NCBI RefSeq assembly: GCF_013426895.1
Contig: NZ_AP023176.1
Coordinates: 1,364,001 to 1,428,000, forward strand
Origin: Paraburkholderia largidicola
Lineage (GTDB): Bacteria; Pseudomonadota; Gammaproteobacteria; Burkholderiales; Burkholderiaceae
Direction of reading: 5' to 3'
Length of the DNA stretch: 64,000 nucleotides
The position numbers and the translations under genes were made by a program. Below are positions 17,635-26,129 of this stretch, piece after piece; positions within the stretch are counted from its first letter, which is position 1, and each line of letters begins with the position of its first letter. The notes beneath the pieces were generated by a model. It was not told the origin of the DNA, searched no databases, and saw only the letters and a program-made list of their open reading frames with translations.

Positions 17635-18629
17635 CCGCCGACGCCCGCCCCTCTGCCATCCCCACGCACGGCGAAGCCCGGCAGATGGACGGGCGCGCGC
17701 CGTTCGTGATCGTGATGAACGCCGGCTCGGGCCGCAAGCAGGGCGAGACCACGGCTGCGTTGATCGCGAACGCGTTCGGCAAGGCGAACCGCGAGTACGA
17801 ACTGATGCTCGTGCATGATCCGTCGCAACTGGCCGCGACGGCGCAACGCGCGGTCGAACTCGCGCAGGCTCGCAATGGCGCGGTGGTCGGCGCGGGCGGC
17901 GACGGCACGCTGTGCGCGGTCGCGCAGGCGGTGATCGGCAGCGGCTGCGCGTTCGGCGTGCTGCCGTGCGGCACGTTCAACTACTTCAGCCGCGACCACG
18001 GCATTCCCGCCGATCCCGCGCAAGCCGTCGATCTGCTGCTGACGGCGCGCGCGCATCCCGTGCAGGTCGGCTTCGTCAACGACCGCATGTTCCTCGTCAA
18101 CGCGAGTCTCGGGCTGTATCCGAAGATGCTCGAGCATCGCGAGATCTACAAGCGGCAATTCGGGCGTAGCCGGCTGGTCGCGCTGTGGTCGGCGATGGCG
18201 ATGCTGTTGCGGCGGCATCGCCATCTGCGTCTGCATGTCGATCACGAAGGCACGATGCAGGAAATCCGCACGTCGACGCTGTTCGTCGCCAACAACCGGC
18301 TTCAGCTCGAACAGGTCGGCGCGGCCGAAGCGCCGTTGCTGGCGCAAGGCTTGCTGGTTGCATTGGCGCCGCGCGCGATCGGCCGCATTGCGCAGATCGT
18401 GTTGTCGCTGCGCGGCGCGCTGAGCCGGATGAGCGACGCCGACAACGTGATCGGTTTTGCCTTCCGCCGCTTTACCGTGACGCATCCGTCGAAGCGGCGC
18501 AGGCGTGTCAAAATCGCCATGGATGGCGAGGTCACGCATATGCAGATGCCGCTCGAATTCCGTGTGGGCGACACGCCCCTTTATCTGCTGAAACCCGAGG
18601 CCGATGTCGCCGCCCAGAACCGCTCATGA
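17631..18629 (+). CDS. Diacylglycerol/sphingosine kinase-like lipid kinase
   Basis: 332 residues. The catalytic domain of diacylglycerol kinases is visible: VIVMNAGSG (27-34), the nucleotide motif GGDGT (89-93) and PCGTFNYFSRD near 120, followed by the C-terminal beta domain (YegS/LCB5 type). It should phosphorylate a lipid head group at the inner membrane. The ATG overlaps the stop of the penicillin acylase gene (ATGA), and its own stop overlaps the next start. The neighbours, a metallophosphatase and a PAP2 phosphatase, suggest lipid phosphate turnover. Confidence 0.9.
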   Translation: MTADARPSAIPTHGEARQMDGRAPFVIVMNAGSGRKQGETTAALIANAFGKANREYELMLVHDPSQLAATAQRAVELAQARNGAVVGAGGDGTLCAVAQAVIGSGCAFGVLPCGTFNYFSRDHGIPADPAQAVDLLLTARAHPVQVGFVNDRMFLVNASLGLYPKMLEHREIYKRQFGRSRLVALWSAMAMLLRRHRHLRLHVDHEGTMQEIRTSTLFVANNRLQLEQVGAAEAPLLAQGLLVALAPRAIGRIAQIVLSLRGALSRMSDADNVIGFAFRRFTVTHPSKRRRRVKIAMDGEVTHMQMPLEFRVGDTPLYLLKPEADVAAQNRS

Positions 18630-19480
18630 CGCTGTTGCTCCAGATCTCCGATCCGCATTTCGGCACCGAACGGCCCGACGTCGTCGAAGCCTTGCTGCAA
18701 CTCGCCGCGCGCGAGCAGCCGGACCTCGCCGTGCTGTCCGGCGATATCACGCAGCGCGCGCGGCGCAGCCAGTTCGCGGCGGCGCGGGCGTTCGTCGACC
18801 GGCTGGCCGCAATGCCGACGCTCGTGATTCCTGGCAATCACGACATTCCCCTCTTCAATCTGTTCGCGCGCGTGCTGCATCCGTATGCGAATCATCGACG
18901 CGTATTTGGTGACGATCTCGAACCCGTCTTCGAATCGCGCGAACTGCTGGTGATCGGACTGAACACGACGCGCCGCTCACGGCACACGGACGGCGAAGTC
19001 TCCGCAGAACAGATCGAGCGCGCCGCGCGCCGGCTCGAACGCGCGACGCGGCTGCAACTTCGCATAGTGGTCACGCATCATCCCGTCGCGTCCGTCGCGG
19101 CAGAAGACACGCGCAACCTGCTGCATGGCCACGAACCGGCGATCCGCCGATGGGCGCAGGCGGGTGCCGATCTGATCATCGGCGGCCATATTCATTTGCC
19201 GTATGTGCTGCCGCTCGCGAGCCGCATGGACATCGCGCGCCCCGTGTGGGCCGTGCAGGCGGGCACAGCGGTATCGACGCGCATCCGTGCGCAGATTTCC
19301 AATTCGGTCAATCTGATCCGCTACGACGCGGACGAGTCGAACGGTCGCAAGGCCATCGTTGCCCGCTATGACTACGACAACAGCAACGCATTCGTGCCCG
19401 TGCTGGAACATGAACTCGATCTCGCCAGCACCGACGAAGCGCGTTCGCCCGTTTCCGTGCGCGCGGCTGGCTCGTCATGA
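18626..19480 (+). CDS. Calcineurin-like metallophosphoesterase
   Basis: 284 residues. The di-metal site of the family is intact: ISDPHFG (D-x-H), VLSGDITQ (GD), IPGNHDIP (GNHD), VTHHPVAS and IIGGHIHLP (GHxH). No signal peptide, so cytoplasmic. This subfamily hydrolyses phosphodiesters or lipid pyrophosphates such as in cyclic nucleotide or UDP-diacylglucosamine metabolism; the substrate is not readable. It overlaps the genes before and after by 4 bases each. Confidence 0.9.
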   Translation: MTLLLQISDPHFGTERPDVVEALLQLAAREQPDLAVLSGDITQRARRSQFAAARAFVDRLAAMPTLVIPGNHDIPLFNLFARVLHPYANHRRVFGDDLEPVFESRELLVIGLNTTRRSRHTDGEVSAEQIERAARRLERATRLQLRIVVTHHPVASVAAEDTRNLLHGHEPAIRRWAQAGADLIIGGHIHLPYVLPLASRMDIARPVWAVQAGTAVSTRIRAQISNSVNLIRYDADESNGRKAIVARYDYDNSNAFVPVLEHELDLASTDEARSPVSVRAAGSS

Positions 19481-20232
19481 TCGAGCTTGCGAGCATCGCG
19501 GGCCGGCACGCGCTCGAACTGATGGTGGCGACGTTGCTCGTCGCGGCGTGCATCGCGTATGGCGCGTTTCGTATCGGCCGTGCACGCGTGTTGACCTTCG
19601 ATGCGGGGATACGCGTCGGCGTGATCGTCATCGTCGCTGCGGCCGCGTGCTTCGCGGTGCTCACGCATGCGCTGTTGACCGGTCCCGCGTTGACCCGCTT
19701 CGACCTCGCATTCGCGCTCGATCTCGGCGCTAGCGTGTCGCGCGAAGTCAAACATGTGTTCGCTGTTGCGACGCATCTCGGCGATCCCAAGGTGCTGGCC
19801 GTCTGCTGCACAGTGGGCGTCATTGCCCTGCTGTCCACGCGGCATCTTCTGCTCGCCTGCACGCTCGCCGCGGCGTCGGGCGGCAACGGCCTGTTGAACA
19901 TGACGCTCAAGCAACTGATCCGCCGCGCGCGGCCCGACTACGACACCGCGTTCGCGTCCGTGCATAGCTGGAGTTTTCCGAGCGGCCATACGTCCGGCTC
20001 GCTCGCGACTTATGGCGCGATCGCGTATGTGCTCGTGCGGACGCTGCCCGCGCGCTGGCAGTTGCCCGCCGTACTCGGCGCGGTGGCGATAGCCGGGATG
20101 ATTGCGTGGAGCCGGTTGATCATCGGCGTGCATTACGCCAGCGATGTGCTGGCGGGCGCGATGTCGTCGACAGCATGGCTCACGCTCTGTGTGCTGGTGG
20201 CTGAATGGTTGCGTCGACGCGCTATCGGCTGA
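19477..20232 (+). CDS. PAP2 family membrane phosphatase
   Basis: 251 residues, about six membrane helices. The three-part PAP2 active site is present: KQLIRRARP, SFPSGHTSGS and SRLIIGVHYASD. Such enzymes remove phosphate from lipid phosphates such as phosphatidate or undecaprenyl pyrophosphate on the periplasmic face. It is the last of the four overlapping genes that start with the penicillin acylase; with the lipid kinase upstream it could close a phosphorylation/dephosphorylation cycle. Confidence 0.9.
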   Translation: MIELASIAGRHALELMVATLLVAACIAYGAFRIGRARVLTFDAGIRVGVIVIVAAAACFAVLTHALLTGPALTRFDLAFALDLGASVSREVKHVFAVATHLGDPKVLAVCCTVGVIALLSTRHLLLACTLAAASGGNGLLNMTLKQLIRRARPDYDTAFASVHSWSFPSGHTSGSLATYGAIAYVLVRTLPARWQLPAVLGAVAIAGMIAWSRLIIGVHYASDVLAGAMSSTAWLTLCVLVAEWLRRRAIG

Positions 20233-20259
20233 AACTTCTGTCAACGGCGTGCTTCACGT

Positions 20260-21207
20260 TCACGCCGAACCCACTTTCCCATCGCGCCGTTGCCGCGCGA
20301 ACACGAATTTCAGCCACTCGCGTCCATTGACGACCAGCATGCCCGCCAGCACGAGCGCCGCGCCCGCGAGAAAGGTCGGATCGAGCCGTTCATGCAGCAG
20401 CAGTGCGCCGAGCGCGACGCCGAACATCGGCGCCATGAACGACAGCACGCCGAGCCGCGACGCAAGATAGATTCTCAGCAGATAAAACCACGCAACGTAA
20501 CTGAAGAAGCAGACGACGAAGGCCTGAAACCCGAGGCTCGCCCACACCAGCGTGTTGCCATGAAACGTGGACTGGCCGGTCAACAGCGCGAACGGCAGCA
20601 ACACGACGAAGGCCCACACCAGCTGATAGAACAGCGTCTGCGTGGCGGGCGCTTCGCTCAGGCGCGACGCGCGTACGGCGACGGTTGTCAGGCCCCACAC
20701 GGCGCCCGCGCAAATGCCCAGCAGGTCGCCCAGCATCCAGTTCGGCGCCGACGGCCCTGCGCCGCCTCCCGCGCCCGGCCCGACAAAAGTAATCACGATC
20801 CCGACAAAGGCGAACGCGATGCCCGTCCACTGCATGCGCGTCAGACGTTCGGAGGGCAGCACGATCTGCAGACCGACTGCCGCGAACATCGGCGCGGTGT
20901 AGAGGAACACGGCCATGTGGGACGCCGTGGTCAGTCGCAGCCCTTCAGCGACGAACAGAAACTCGGCGGCAAACAGCACGCCGACCAGCGATCCTGGCCC
21001 GAGCGCGACGCCCTTGAGCCATGTGTCGCGCACGATCAGCCGGCCGAACACCCACACCAGCACGGCGGCGACGCCGGAGCGTAGCGATACCTGAAGCATC
21101 GGCGAAACGTCGGCAGCGATCGCTTTCATGGCCGCCTGTTGGAGTCCCCATATCAGGCACAGCATCACCATGCTTGAAACGGCGAGGCCGTCCAGAGTTT
21201 TTCTCAT
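20260..21207 (-). CDS. DMT superfamily transporter (EamA)
   Basis: 315 residues with ten membrane helices in two EamA halves (about 8-145 and 160-300); the internal symmetry, LIWGLQQAAMKA at the first helix and LLLHERLDPTFLAGAALVLAGM at the last, is typical. Members export small metabolites and amino acids; substrate unknown. The gene is convergent with the PAP2 gene, 27 bases apart. Confidence 0.88.
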   Translation of the reverse strand: MRKTLDGLAVSSMVMLCLIWGLQQAAMKAIAADVSPMLQVSLRSGVAAVLVWVFGRLIVRDTWLKGVALGPGSLVGVLFAAEFLFVAEGLRLTTASHMAVFLYTAPMFAAVGLQIVLPSERLTRMQWTGIAFAFVGIVITFVGPGAGGGAGPSAPNWMLGDLLGICAGAVWGLTTVAVRASRLSEAPATQTLFYQLVWAFVVLLPFALLTGQSTFHGNTLVWASLGFQAFVVCFFSYVAWFYLLRIYLASRLGVLSFMAPMFGVALGALLLHERLDPTFLAGAALVLAGMLVVNGREWLKFVFARQRRDGKVGSA

Positions 21208-21450
21208 TGATATTCGTCAGCGGGTCTTGCGCGAACGCGCGCACGTGAAGTCGCCGCGCGTGGTTGGCGTGAATAGATACAGCGCGGCGGGTCCGGCCGA
21301 CTGACAGTGCGTGGGCGGCAGTGGCATGCCGTCACGACGAATCCTATTGAGCCGGTTAGCGGATCGTTTCCCGCGCGTAAGGCATTCGATTGTCAACCAT
21401 TTGCACGGCCTTGTCGACTCGCTGCCGGCGCGGGAAAGACGCGTCGAGCC

Positions 21451-21960
21451 CTACGGAAAGATCGGCGAAGCGGGCTCCGCGCCTTCGAGATCGGCTCGCG
21501 GCACATGCTGCGCGATCAATTGCTCGATTTCATGCTCGCGCGATCCGGGCACGTCCGCCATGATCAGCAACTGGCCGTCGCGTATCGCATCGCGAAAGCG
21601 TTCGAGTTGCGTGTTCGGCTCGTTGACACCGATCATCGTGGCCGTCCACGCGCCGAAACCTGCGCCTGCCACGGTCAGCATGACGACCGCGCCGCCCGCG
21701 ATGGCCAGTTCCGCAGGCGGATAGACCAGCGCGACGAGGCCAAGCAGCGCGCCCGTCACGCCGCCGAGCGCCACACCGCGTTCCAGCGAATGCACGACGT
21801 CGCTGCTTTGCAGCAAAGAGGCTTGGGGCAATTCTTCGAGTGTGACGCTGTGATTCGCGAGCACGTGGATGTGCCGCCAGGTGATGCGCGCGCGCAGCAG
21901 GTCGTCCACGATCGCTTTCGCGGTCAGCGTGTCAGGGGCAATGAAATAAAGGCGTCTCAT
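21451..21960 (-). CDS. Small membrane-associated protein with glycine-rich hairpin (DUF1269-like)
   Basis: 169 residues from the ATG at 21960, which has GGAGAG at good spacing. A soluble N-terminal part (RRLYFIAPDTLTAKAIVDDLL) is followed by two hydrophobic Gly/Ala-rich helices (about 75-125; GGVTGALLGLVALV and GGAVVMLTVAGAGFGAW) and a soluble acidic end. This is the layout of DUF1269-like or stress-related glycine-zipper proteins. I cannot name a function. Confidence 0.65.
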   Translation of the reverse strand: MRRLYFIAPDTLTAKAIVDDLLRARITWRHIHVLANHSVTLEELPQASLLQSSDVVHSLERGVALGGVTGALLGLVALVYPPAELAIAGGAVVMLTVAGAGFGAWTATMIGVNEPNTQLERFRDAIRDGQLLIMADVPGSREHEIEQLIAQHVPRADLEGAEPASPIFP

Positions 21961-22087
21961 ATCGGCTCTCCGTCGAATGGCGGCATCCGCAACGGGATGC
22001 AACGGGGCGATACGTCTAATCCTACGCCTGAATGGGCCGTTCAGCGGGCCGCAACCACATGCTAGTCAGCATGCTGCACTGCGGCAC

Positions 22088-22339
22088 CTAGCCATGTCCC
22101 GTCACGAACTTCTTCGTTGCGTGATAACCGTGCTTGGTCGCGTCGGCAACGGCATGGCCTGCCGCTTTCGCGCCGTGTCCGACGGCATGCACTCCGTTGC
22201 GAACGGCGTGCCCGGTCTCCCGGCCAGCCGTCTTCGCGTCGGTCTTGAACTGGTGAGCGCCGCTCGCGAGGCTCGCGTGCGCCAGCGGGCTGACCACGGC
22301 CAGCATGGCCACGATGATGGAAATTCTGGGCGTTTTCAT
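22088..22339 (-). CDS. Small exported His/Ala-rich protein
   Basis: 83 residues. A signal peptide (1-22, ending AHA) precedes a short mature part built from an irregular repeat with Gly-His-Ala at its heart (GHAVRNGVHAVGHGAKAAGHAV, two to three turns) plus lysines. The amphipathic helix pattern is like small periplasmic stress proteins. Six histidines in about 60 residues would allow metal binding, but nothing proves it. No family is recognised. Confidence 0.55.
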   Translation of the reverse strand: MKTPRISIIVAMLAVVSPLAHASLASGAHQFKTDAKTAGRETGHAVRNGVHAVGHGAKAAGHAVADATKHGYHATKKFVTGHG

Positions 22340-22556
22340 GACCCCGATTTTCCCATATTGGCTGGGCGCGTACCTGAGCCAGGCCGGTAAGCATCGTGTC
22401 GATTTTGTATCGCGATGTTTCCGCACCCTGCTTTCGAGCAATCAGACAATCGCCTTACATTGCGCACGCTTTCGCTCGCGCGCGCTTACGTCTAGGCTAG
22501 AACAAGCTCGATACGCATCTATCACGGTGTTCTGCCGCAACGGAGCGAGGCCCGCC

Positions 22557-23042
22557 ATGCAATTGTCCGCCGTCACCGTCGTCAAGCCCGAAACGACCAA
22601 CTTCATTCTCGGGCAATCCCACTTCATCAAGACCGTCGAGGATATCCACGAGACGTTGGCCGGCGCCGTACCCGGCATCAAGTTCGGACTCGCATTCTGC
22701 GAAGCGTCGGGCAAGCGGCTCGTACGCCGCTCCGGCACCGACGATACGCTCGTCGAAATGGCCAGCCAGAACGCGCTGAACGTCGCGGCGGGCCACAGCT
22801 TCTTCGTGTTTCTCGGCGACGGCTTTTTCCCCGTCAACGTGCTGAATGCGCTGAAGACCGTGCCCGAGGTTTGCCGCATCTTCTGCGCAACGGCGAATCC
22901 CGTCGAAGTGCTGGTGGCGGAAACGGATCAGGGCCGGGGCATCGTCGGCGTGATAGACGGGTTCTCGCCGCTCGGTGTCGAAGGCGCGGAAGACGTGCAA
23001 TGGCGCAAAGACCTGTTGCGCACGATCGGCTACAAACTTTGA
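22557..23042 (+). CDS. Adenosine-specific kinase family protein (DUF355)
   Basis: 161 residues; ATG at 22557 with GAGG seven bases upstream. The sequence closely follows the DUF355/adenosine-specific kinase family known mostly from archaea and thermophiles: NFILGQSHFIKTVEDIHE, PGIKFGLAFCEASGKRLVR, NALNVAAGHSFFVFL, and the end DGFSPLGVE...RKDLLRTIGYKL. No P-loop is present, in line with the family's unusual fold. The gene ends 5 bases before an Ap4A phosphorylase gene, so both are probably cotranscribed and act on adenine nucleotides. The biochemical role of the family in bacteria is poorly known. Confidence 0.88.
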   Translation: MQLSAVTVVKPETTNFILGQSHFIKTVEDIHETLAGAVPGIKFGLAFCEASGKRLVRRSGTDDTLVEMASQNALNVAAGHSFFVFLGDGFFPVNVLNALKTVPEVCRIFCATANPVEVLVAETDQGRGIVGVIDGFSPLGVEGAEDVQWRKDLLRTIGYKL

Positions 23043-23047
23043 GCCGC

Positions 23048-23965
23048 ATGGAACATCGACGCCTCGCGCCTGGCACACTGTGGGCCGCCATCGAGCGGCA
23101 GACCGCGCACGCGCTGCGCTGCGGCGCGCTGCAGCCTATCGATACCGTTCAGGCCGTGATCGAAAGCGGCGTTGTGCGCTTCGTCGTGCGGCAGGTGTCG
23201 AGCCTCACGCGCAAGGAACAGCAGCGCCGGCAAGCGCGCAAGCTGCAGACGCAGAAAGGGCCCGTCGCGAATCCGTTCCTTCCCTACGAGCCCGACCTGT
23301 TCGTCGCCGATATCTCCGACACGCATCTGGCCTTGCTCAACAAGTTCAACGTCATCGATCATCATCTGCTGATCGTCACGCGCGATTTTCAGCGGCAGGA
23401 AGCGCTGCTCGATCATGCGGACTTCGACGCGTTGATGGCCTGCATGGCCGAGTTCGACGGCATCGGCTTTTACAATGGCGGCCCCGAGGCGGGCGCCAGT
23501 CAGCCGCACAAGCATCTGCAGATCGTGCCGCTGCCGCTCGGCGATACCGCGCCGTCCGTGCCCGTCGAGCCGCTGCTGGCAGAAGCCGTCGCCAATGGCC
23601 CCGCGATGCGCGTGCCGGGTCTGCCGTTTCGTCACGCATTCGCGCGTATCGCACTGGACCATGCGACACCCGCCGATGCCGCAAACATGGCGCTCGCCTG
23701 CTACCGTGCGCTGCTCGACGCAGTGGGCATCGGCGCGATCGGGATCGATGGCGTTCCATGTCAATCGTCACCCTACAACCTGCTCGTCACGCGCCAATGG
23801 ATGCTGCTCGTTCCCAGATCGGCGGAACACGTGGAGGGGGTGTCGGTGAATGCGCTGGGGTTCGCCGGTTCGCTGTTCGTGCGTGACGCAGCGCACATGG
23901 CGCTGATCGAGCGGCTCGGCCCGATGACCGTGCTGCAACGCGCCTGCTTGCCCTGGCCGCAATAG
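23048..23965 (+). CDS. ATP adenylyltransferase (Ap4A phosphorylase)
   Basis: 305 residues of the GalT/HIT superfamily. The active site HKHLQ (His154-x-His156-x-Gln158) in GASQPHKHLQIVPLP is the mark of Ap4A phosphorylases, which cleave diadenosine tetraphosphate with phosphate to ATP and ADP and can run backwards. Other family blocks are NPFLPYEPDLFV, NKFNVIDHHLLIVTRDF and CQSSPYNLLVTRQWM. Cytoplasmic. It follows the adenosine-specific kinase gene by 5 bases, an unusual and suggestive pairing for adenine-nucleotide alarmone turnover. Confidence 0.88.
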   Translation: MEHRRLAPGTLWAAIERQTAHALRCGALQPIDTVQAVIESGVVRFVVRQVSSLTRKEQQRRQARKLQTQKGPVANPFLPYEPDLFVADISDTHLALLNKFNVIDHHLLIVTRDFQRQEALLDHADFDALMACMAEFDGIGFYNGGPEAGASQPHKHLQIVPLPLGDTAPSVPVEPLLAEAVANGPAMRVPGLPFRHAFARIALDHATPADAANMALACYRALLDAVGIGAIGIDGVPCQSSPYNLLVTRQWMLLVPRSAEHVEGVSVNALGFAGSLFVRDAAHMALIERLGPMTVLQRACLPWPQ

Positions 23966-23979
23966 GATCGCCCTATGAC

Positions 23980-24008
23980 TGGCACATGAAACTGGTATTT
24001 CCGTGCCA
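23980..24008. promoter_or_regulatory. Dyad upstream of the CoA-ester catabolic operon, candidate LysR site
   Basis: TGGCAC (23980-23985) and GTGCCA (24003-24008) form a 6-bp inverted repeat around a 17-base core that itself holds GAAA and TTTC as a smaller dyad. It sits 70 bases before the first gene of the operon at 24078. It is a reasonable target for the LysR regulator at 28807, but binding is inferred only. Confidence 0.4.
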
Positions 24009-24077
24009 TCGGGGCTTCGCCTAACCTCTCCGTATCGAGAACAAACGCGCTGGCGCTAGCTGGCGACGGAGACAGGC

Positions 24078-24920
24078 ATGAACCAGCAGTCCGCTGCATC
24101 CGATGCGCAAACCGTCATCGCCGCCGACATCGTCGTGCCCACGTCGGCCGTCGCGCTGGGCGCCACCCTCGACTACGACTCGCCGCCGCTTCCCGGCGAC
24201 GCCCTACCGCTTCTCTGGCACTGGATCTTCTTCCGCCCGACCGTCGCGCAGGCGCAGATCGGCGACGACGGCCATCCGCGTAAAGGCGGTTTTCTTCCCG
24301 ACCTCGGCTTGCCGCGCCGCATGTGGGCGGGCGGCCGCCTGCGCTTTCACGCGCCGGTGACAGTCGGCAGCGCGATCACCCGCGAATCGTCGATCCTGAA
24401 CGTCAGCGAGAAGCAAGGCCGCACCGGCAAGCTCGGCTTCGTCACCGTGAATCACCGCGTCTATTGCGAAGGCACGTTCGCCATCGACGAAGAACAGGAC
24501 ATCGTCTACCGCGAACCGGCCGCGCCCGGCACGCCCACTCCCGCGCCGACAGCCGCGCCCGATGCCGCGCACTGGCACCGTCAGATCGTCCCCGATGAAG
24601 TGCTGATGTTCCGCTACTCGGCGCTGACCTTCAACGGCCACCGCATTCACTACGACAAGCCTTACGCGACGCAGGTGGAAGGCTATCCGAATCTCGTCGT
24701 GCATGGACCGCTGATCGCGACGCTGCTGATGGATCTGCTGCGCAGGCAATGTCCTGGCGCAACGGTGCTCGACTTCTCTTACAAGGCGATGCGGCCGAGC
24801 TTCATGGGCAACGCCCTTCATCTGTGCGGCCAGCCGTCTGCGGACGGCAAGACGGTCGAACTGTGGTCGAAGGACCACGAAGGCTGGCTGACCATGACGG
24901 CACGCGCCACGCTCGCCTGA
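24078..24920 (+). CDS. MaoC/HTD2-like acyl-CoA hydratase (mesaconyl- or itaconyl-CoA hydratase type)
   Basis: 280 residues with the double-hotdog layout of HTD2-type proteins: a FAS1-like dehydratase N-terminal half (LPLLWHWIFFRP, GGFLPDLGLPRRMWAGGRLRF) and a MaoC C-terminal half whose RYSALTFNGHRIHYD carries the active-site hydratase residues. Mesaconyl-C4-CoA and itaconyl-CoA hydratases belong here. It heads the plus-strand operon followed by an acyl-CoA dehydrogenase, a CoA-transferase and an MFS carrier. Given the CitE-like lyase on the other strand, hydration of itaconyl-CoA to citramalyl-CoA is my favoured role. Confidence 0.82.
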   Translation: MNQQSAASDAQTVIAADIVVPTSAVALGATLDYDSPPLPGDALPLLWHWIFFRPTVAQAQIGDDGHPRKGGFLPDLGLPRRMWAGGRLRFHAPVTVGSAITRESSILNVSEKQGRTGKLGFVTVNHRVYCEGTFAIDEEQDIVYREPAAPGTPTPAPTAAPDAAHWHRQIVPDEVLMFRYSALTFNGHRIHYDKPYATQVEGYPNLVVHGPLIATLLMDLLRRQCPGATVLDFSYKAMRPSFMGNALHLCGQPSADGKTVELWSKDHEGWLTMTARATLA

Positions 24921-24952
24921 CTCCGCAATCCGCAACCGCATACGACTCGACC

Positions 24953-26116
24953 ATGATCCATACCGTCACCGATCCGTTTCAGGACATCCGCGAAGCTGTT
25001 CGCGACCTCTGCCAGCAATTTCCCGCCGAGTACTTCCGCAAGGTCGATGAAGAACGCGGCTATCCCGAAGCCTTCGTCGACGCGCTCACCAAAGCAGGCT
25101 GGCTCGCCGCGCTGATCCCGCAAGAATATGGCGGCTCGGGCCTGGGTCTCACGGAAGCGTCCGTCATCATGGAAGAGATCAACCGCTCGGGCGGCAACTC
25201 GGGCGCGTGTCACGGGCAGATGTACAACATGGGCACGCTGCTGCGCCACGGATCGGCGGAACAGAAACGGCTGTATCTGCCGAAGATCGCGAGCGGCGAA
25301 CTGCGCCTGCAATCGATGGGCGTCACCGAGCCGACCACGGGCACCGACACGACGAAGATCAAGACGACGGCCGTGCGCAAGGGCGATCGCTACGTCGTCA
25401 ACGGGCAGAAGGTGTGGATCTCGCGCGTCCAGCATTCCGATCTGATGATCCTGCTCGCCCGCACCACGCCGCTCGCCGACGTGACGAAGAAAAGCGAAGG
25501 CATGTCGATTTTCATCGTCGATCTGCGCGAGGCCATTGGCCACGGCATGACGGTTCGTCCGATTCCGAACATGGTCAATCACGAGACCAATGAACTGTTC
25601 TTCGACAACCTCGAAATCCCTGCTGAAAACCTGATCGGCGAGGAAGGCATGGGCTTCAAGTACATCCTCGATGGACTGAATGCCGAGCGCACGCTGATCG
25701 CGGCCGAATGTATCGGCGACGGCTACTGGTTCATCGACAAGGTCTCGCAGTACGTGAAAGACCGCGTCGTGTTCGGCCGCCCGATCGGCCAGAACCAGGG
25801 CGTGCAGTTCCCGATCGCGCGCTCGTACATCAATGTCGAAGCGGCGAACCTGATGCGCTTCGAGGCCGCGCGCCGCTTCGACGCGCACGAGCCGTGCGGC
25901 GCGCAGGCCAACATGGCCAAGCTGCTCGCCGCCGATGCGTCATGGGAAGCGGCCAACGCCTGCCTGCAGTTTCATGGCGGCTTCGGCTTCGCAGCCGAGT
26001 ACGACATCGAGCGCAAGTTCCGCGAGACGCGTCTCTATCAGGTTGCGCCCATCTCGACGAACCTGATCCTGTCGTACGTCGCCGAGCATATCCTCGGTCT
26101 GCCGCGTTCCTTCTGA
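24953..26116 (+). CDS. Acyl-CoA dehydrogenase
   Basis: 387 residues from the ATG at 24953. All three acyl-CoA dehydrogenase domains are present: SMGVTEPTTGTDTTKIKT in the middle domain (FAD contact), the C-terminal four-helix domain with YVKDRVVFGRPIGQNQGVQF, and FHGGFGFAAEYDIERKFRE near the end. FAD enzyme of the cytoplasm that makes a trans-2-enoyl-CoA; electrons go to ETF, encoded nearby at 30734-32432. Second gene of the catabolic operon, 32 bases after the hydratase. Substrate probably a short, perhaps branched or dicarboxylic, acyl-CoA. Confidence 0.9.
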   Translation: MIHTVTDPFQDIREAVRDLCQQFPAEYFRKVDEERGYPEAFVDALTKAGWLAALIPQEYGGSGLGLTEASVIMEEINRSGGNSGACHGQMYNMGTLLRHGSAEQKRLYLPKIASGELRLQSMGVTEPTTGTDTTKIKTTAVRKGDRYVVNGQKVWISRVQHSDLMILLARTTPLADVTKKSEGMSIFIVDLREAIGHGMTVRPIPNMVNHETNELFFDNLEIPAENLIGEEGMGFKYILDGLNAERTLIAAECIGDGYWFIDKVSQYVKDRVVFGRPIGQNQGVQFPIARSYINVEAANLMRFEAARRFDAHEPCGAQANMAKLLAADASWEAANACLQFHGGFGFAAEYDIERKFRETRLYQVAPISTNLILSYVAEHILGLPRSF

Positions 26117-26129
26117 GAGCGAGTCGATC

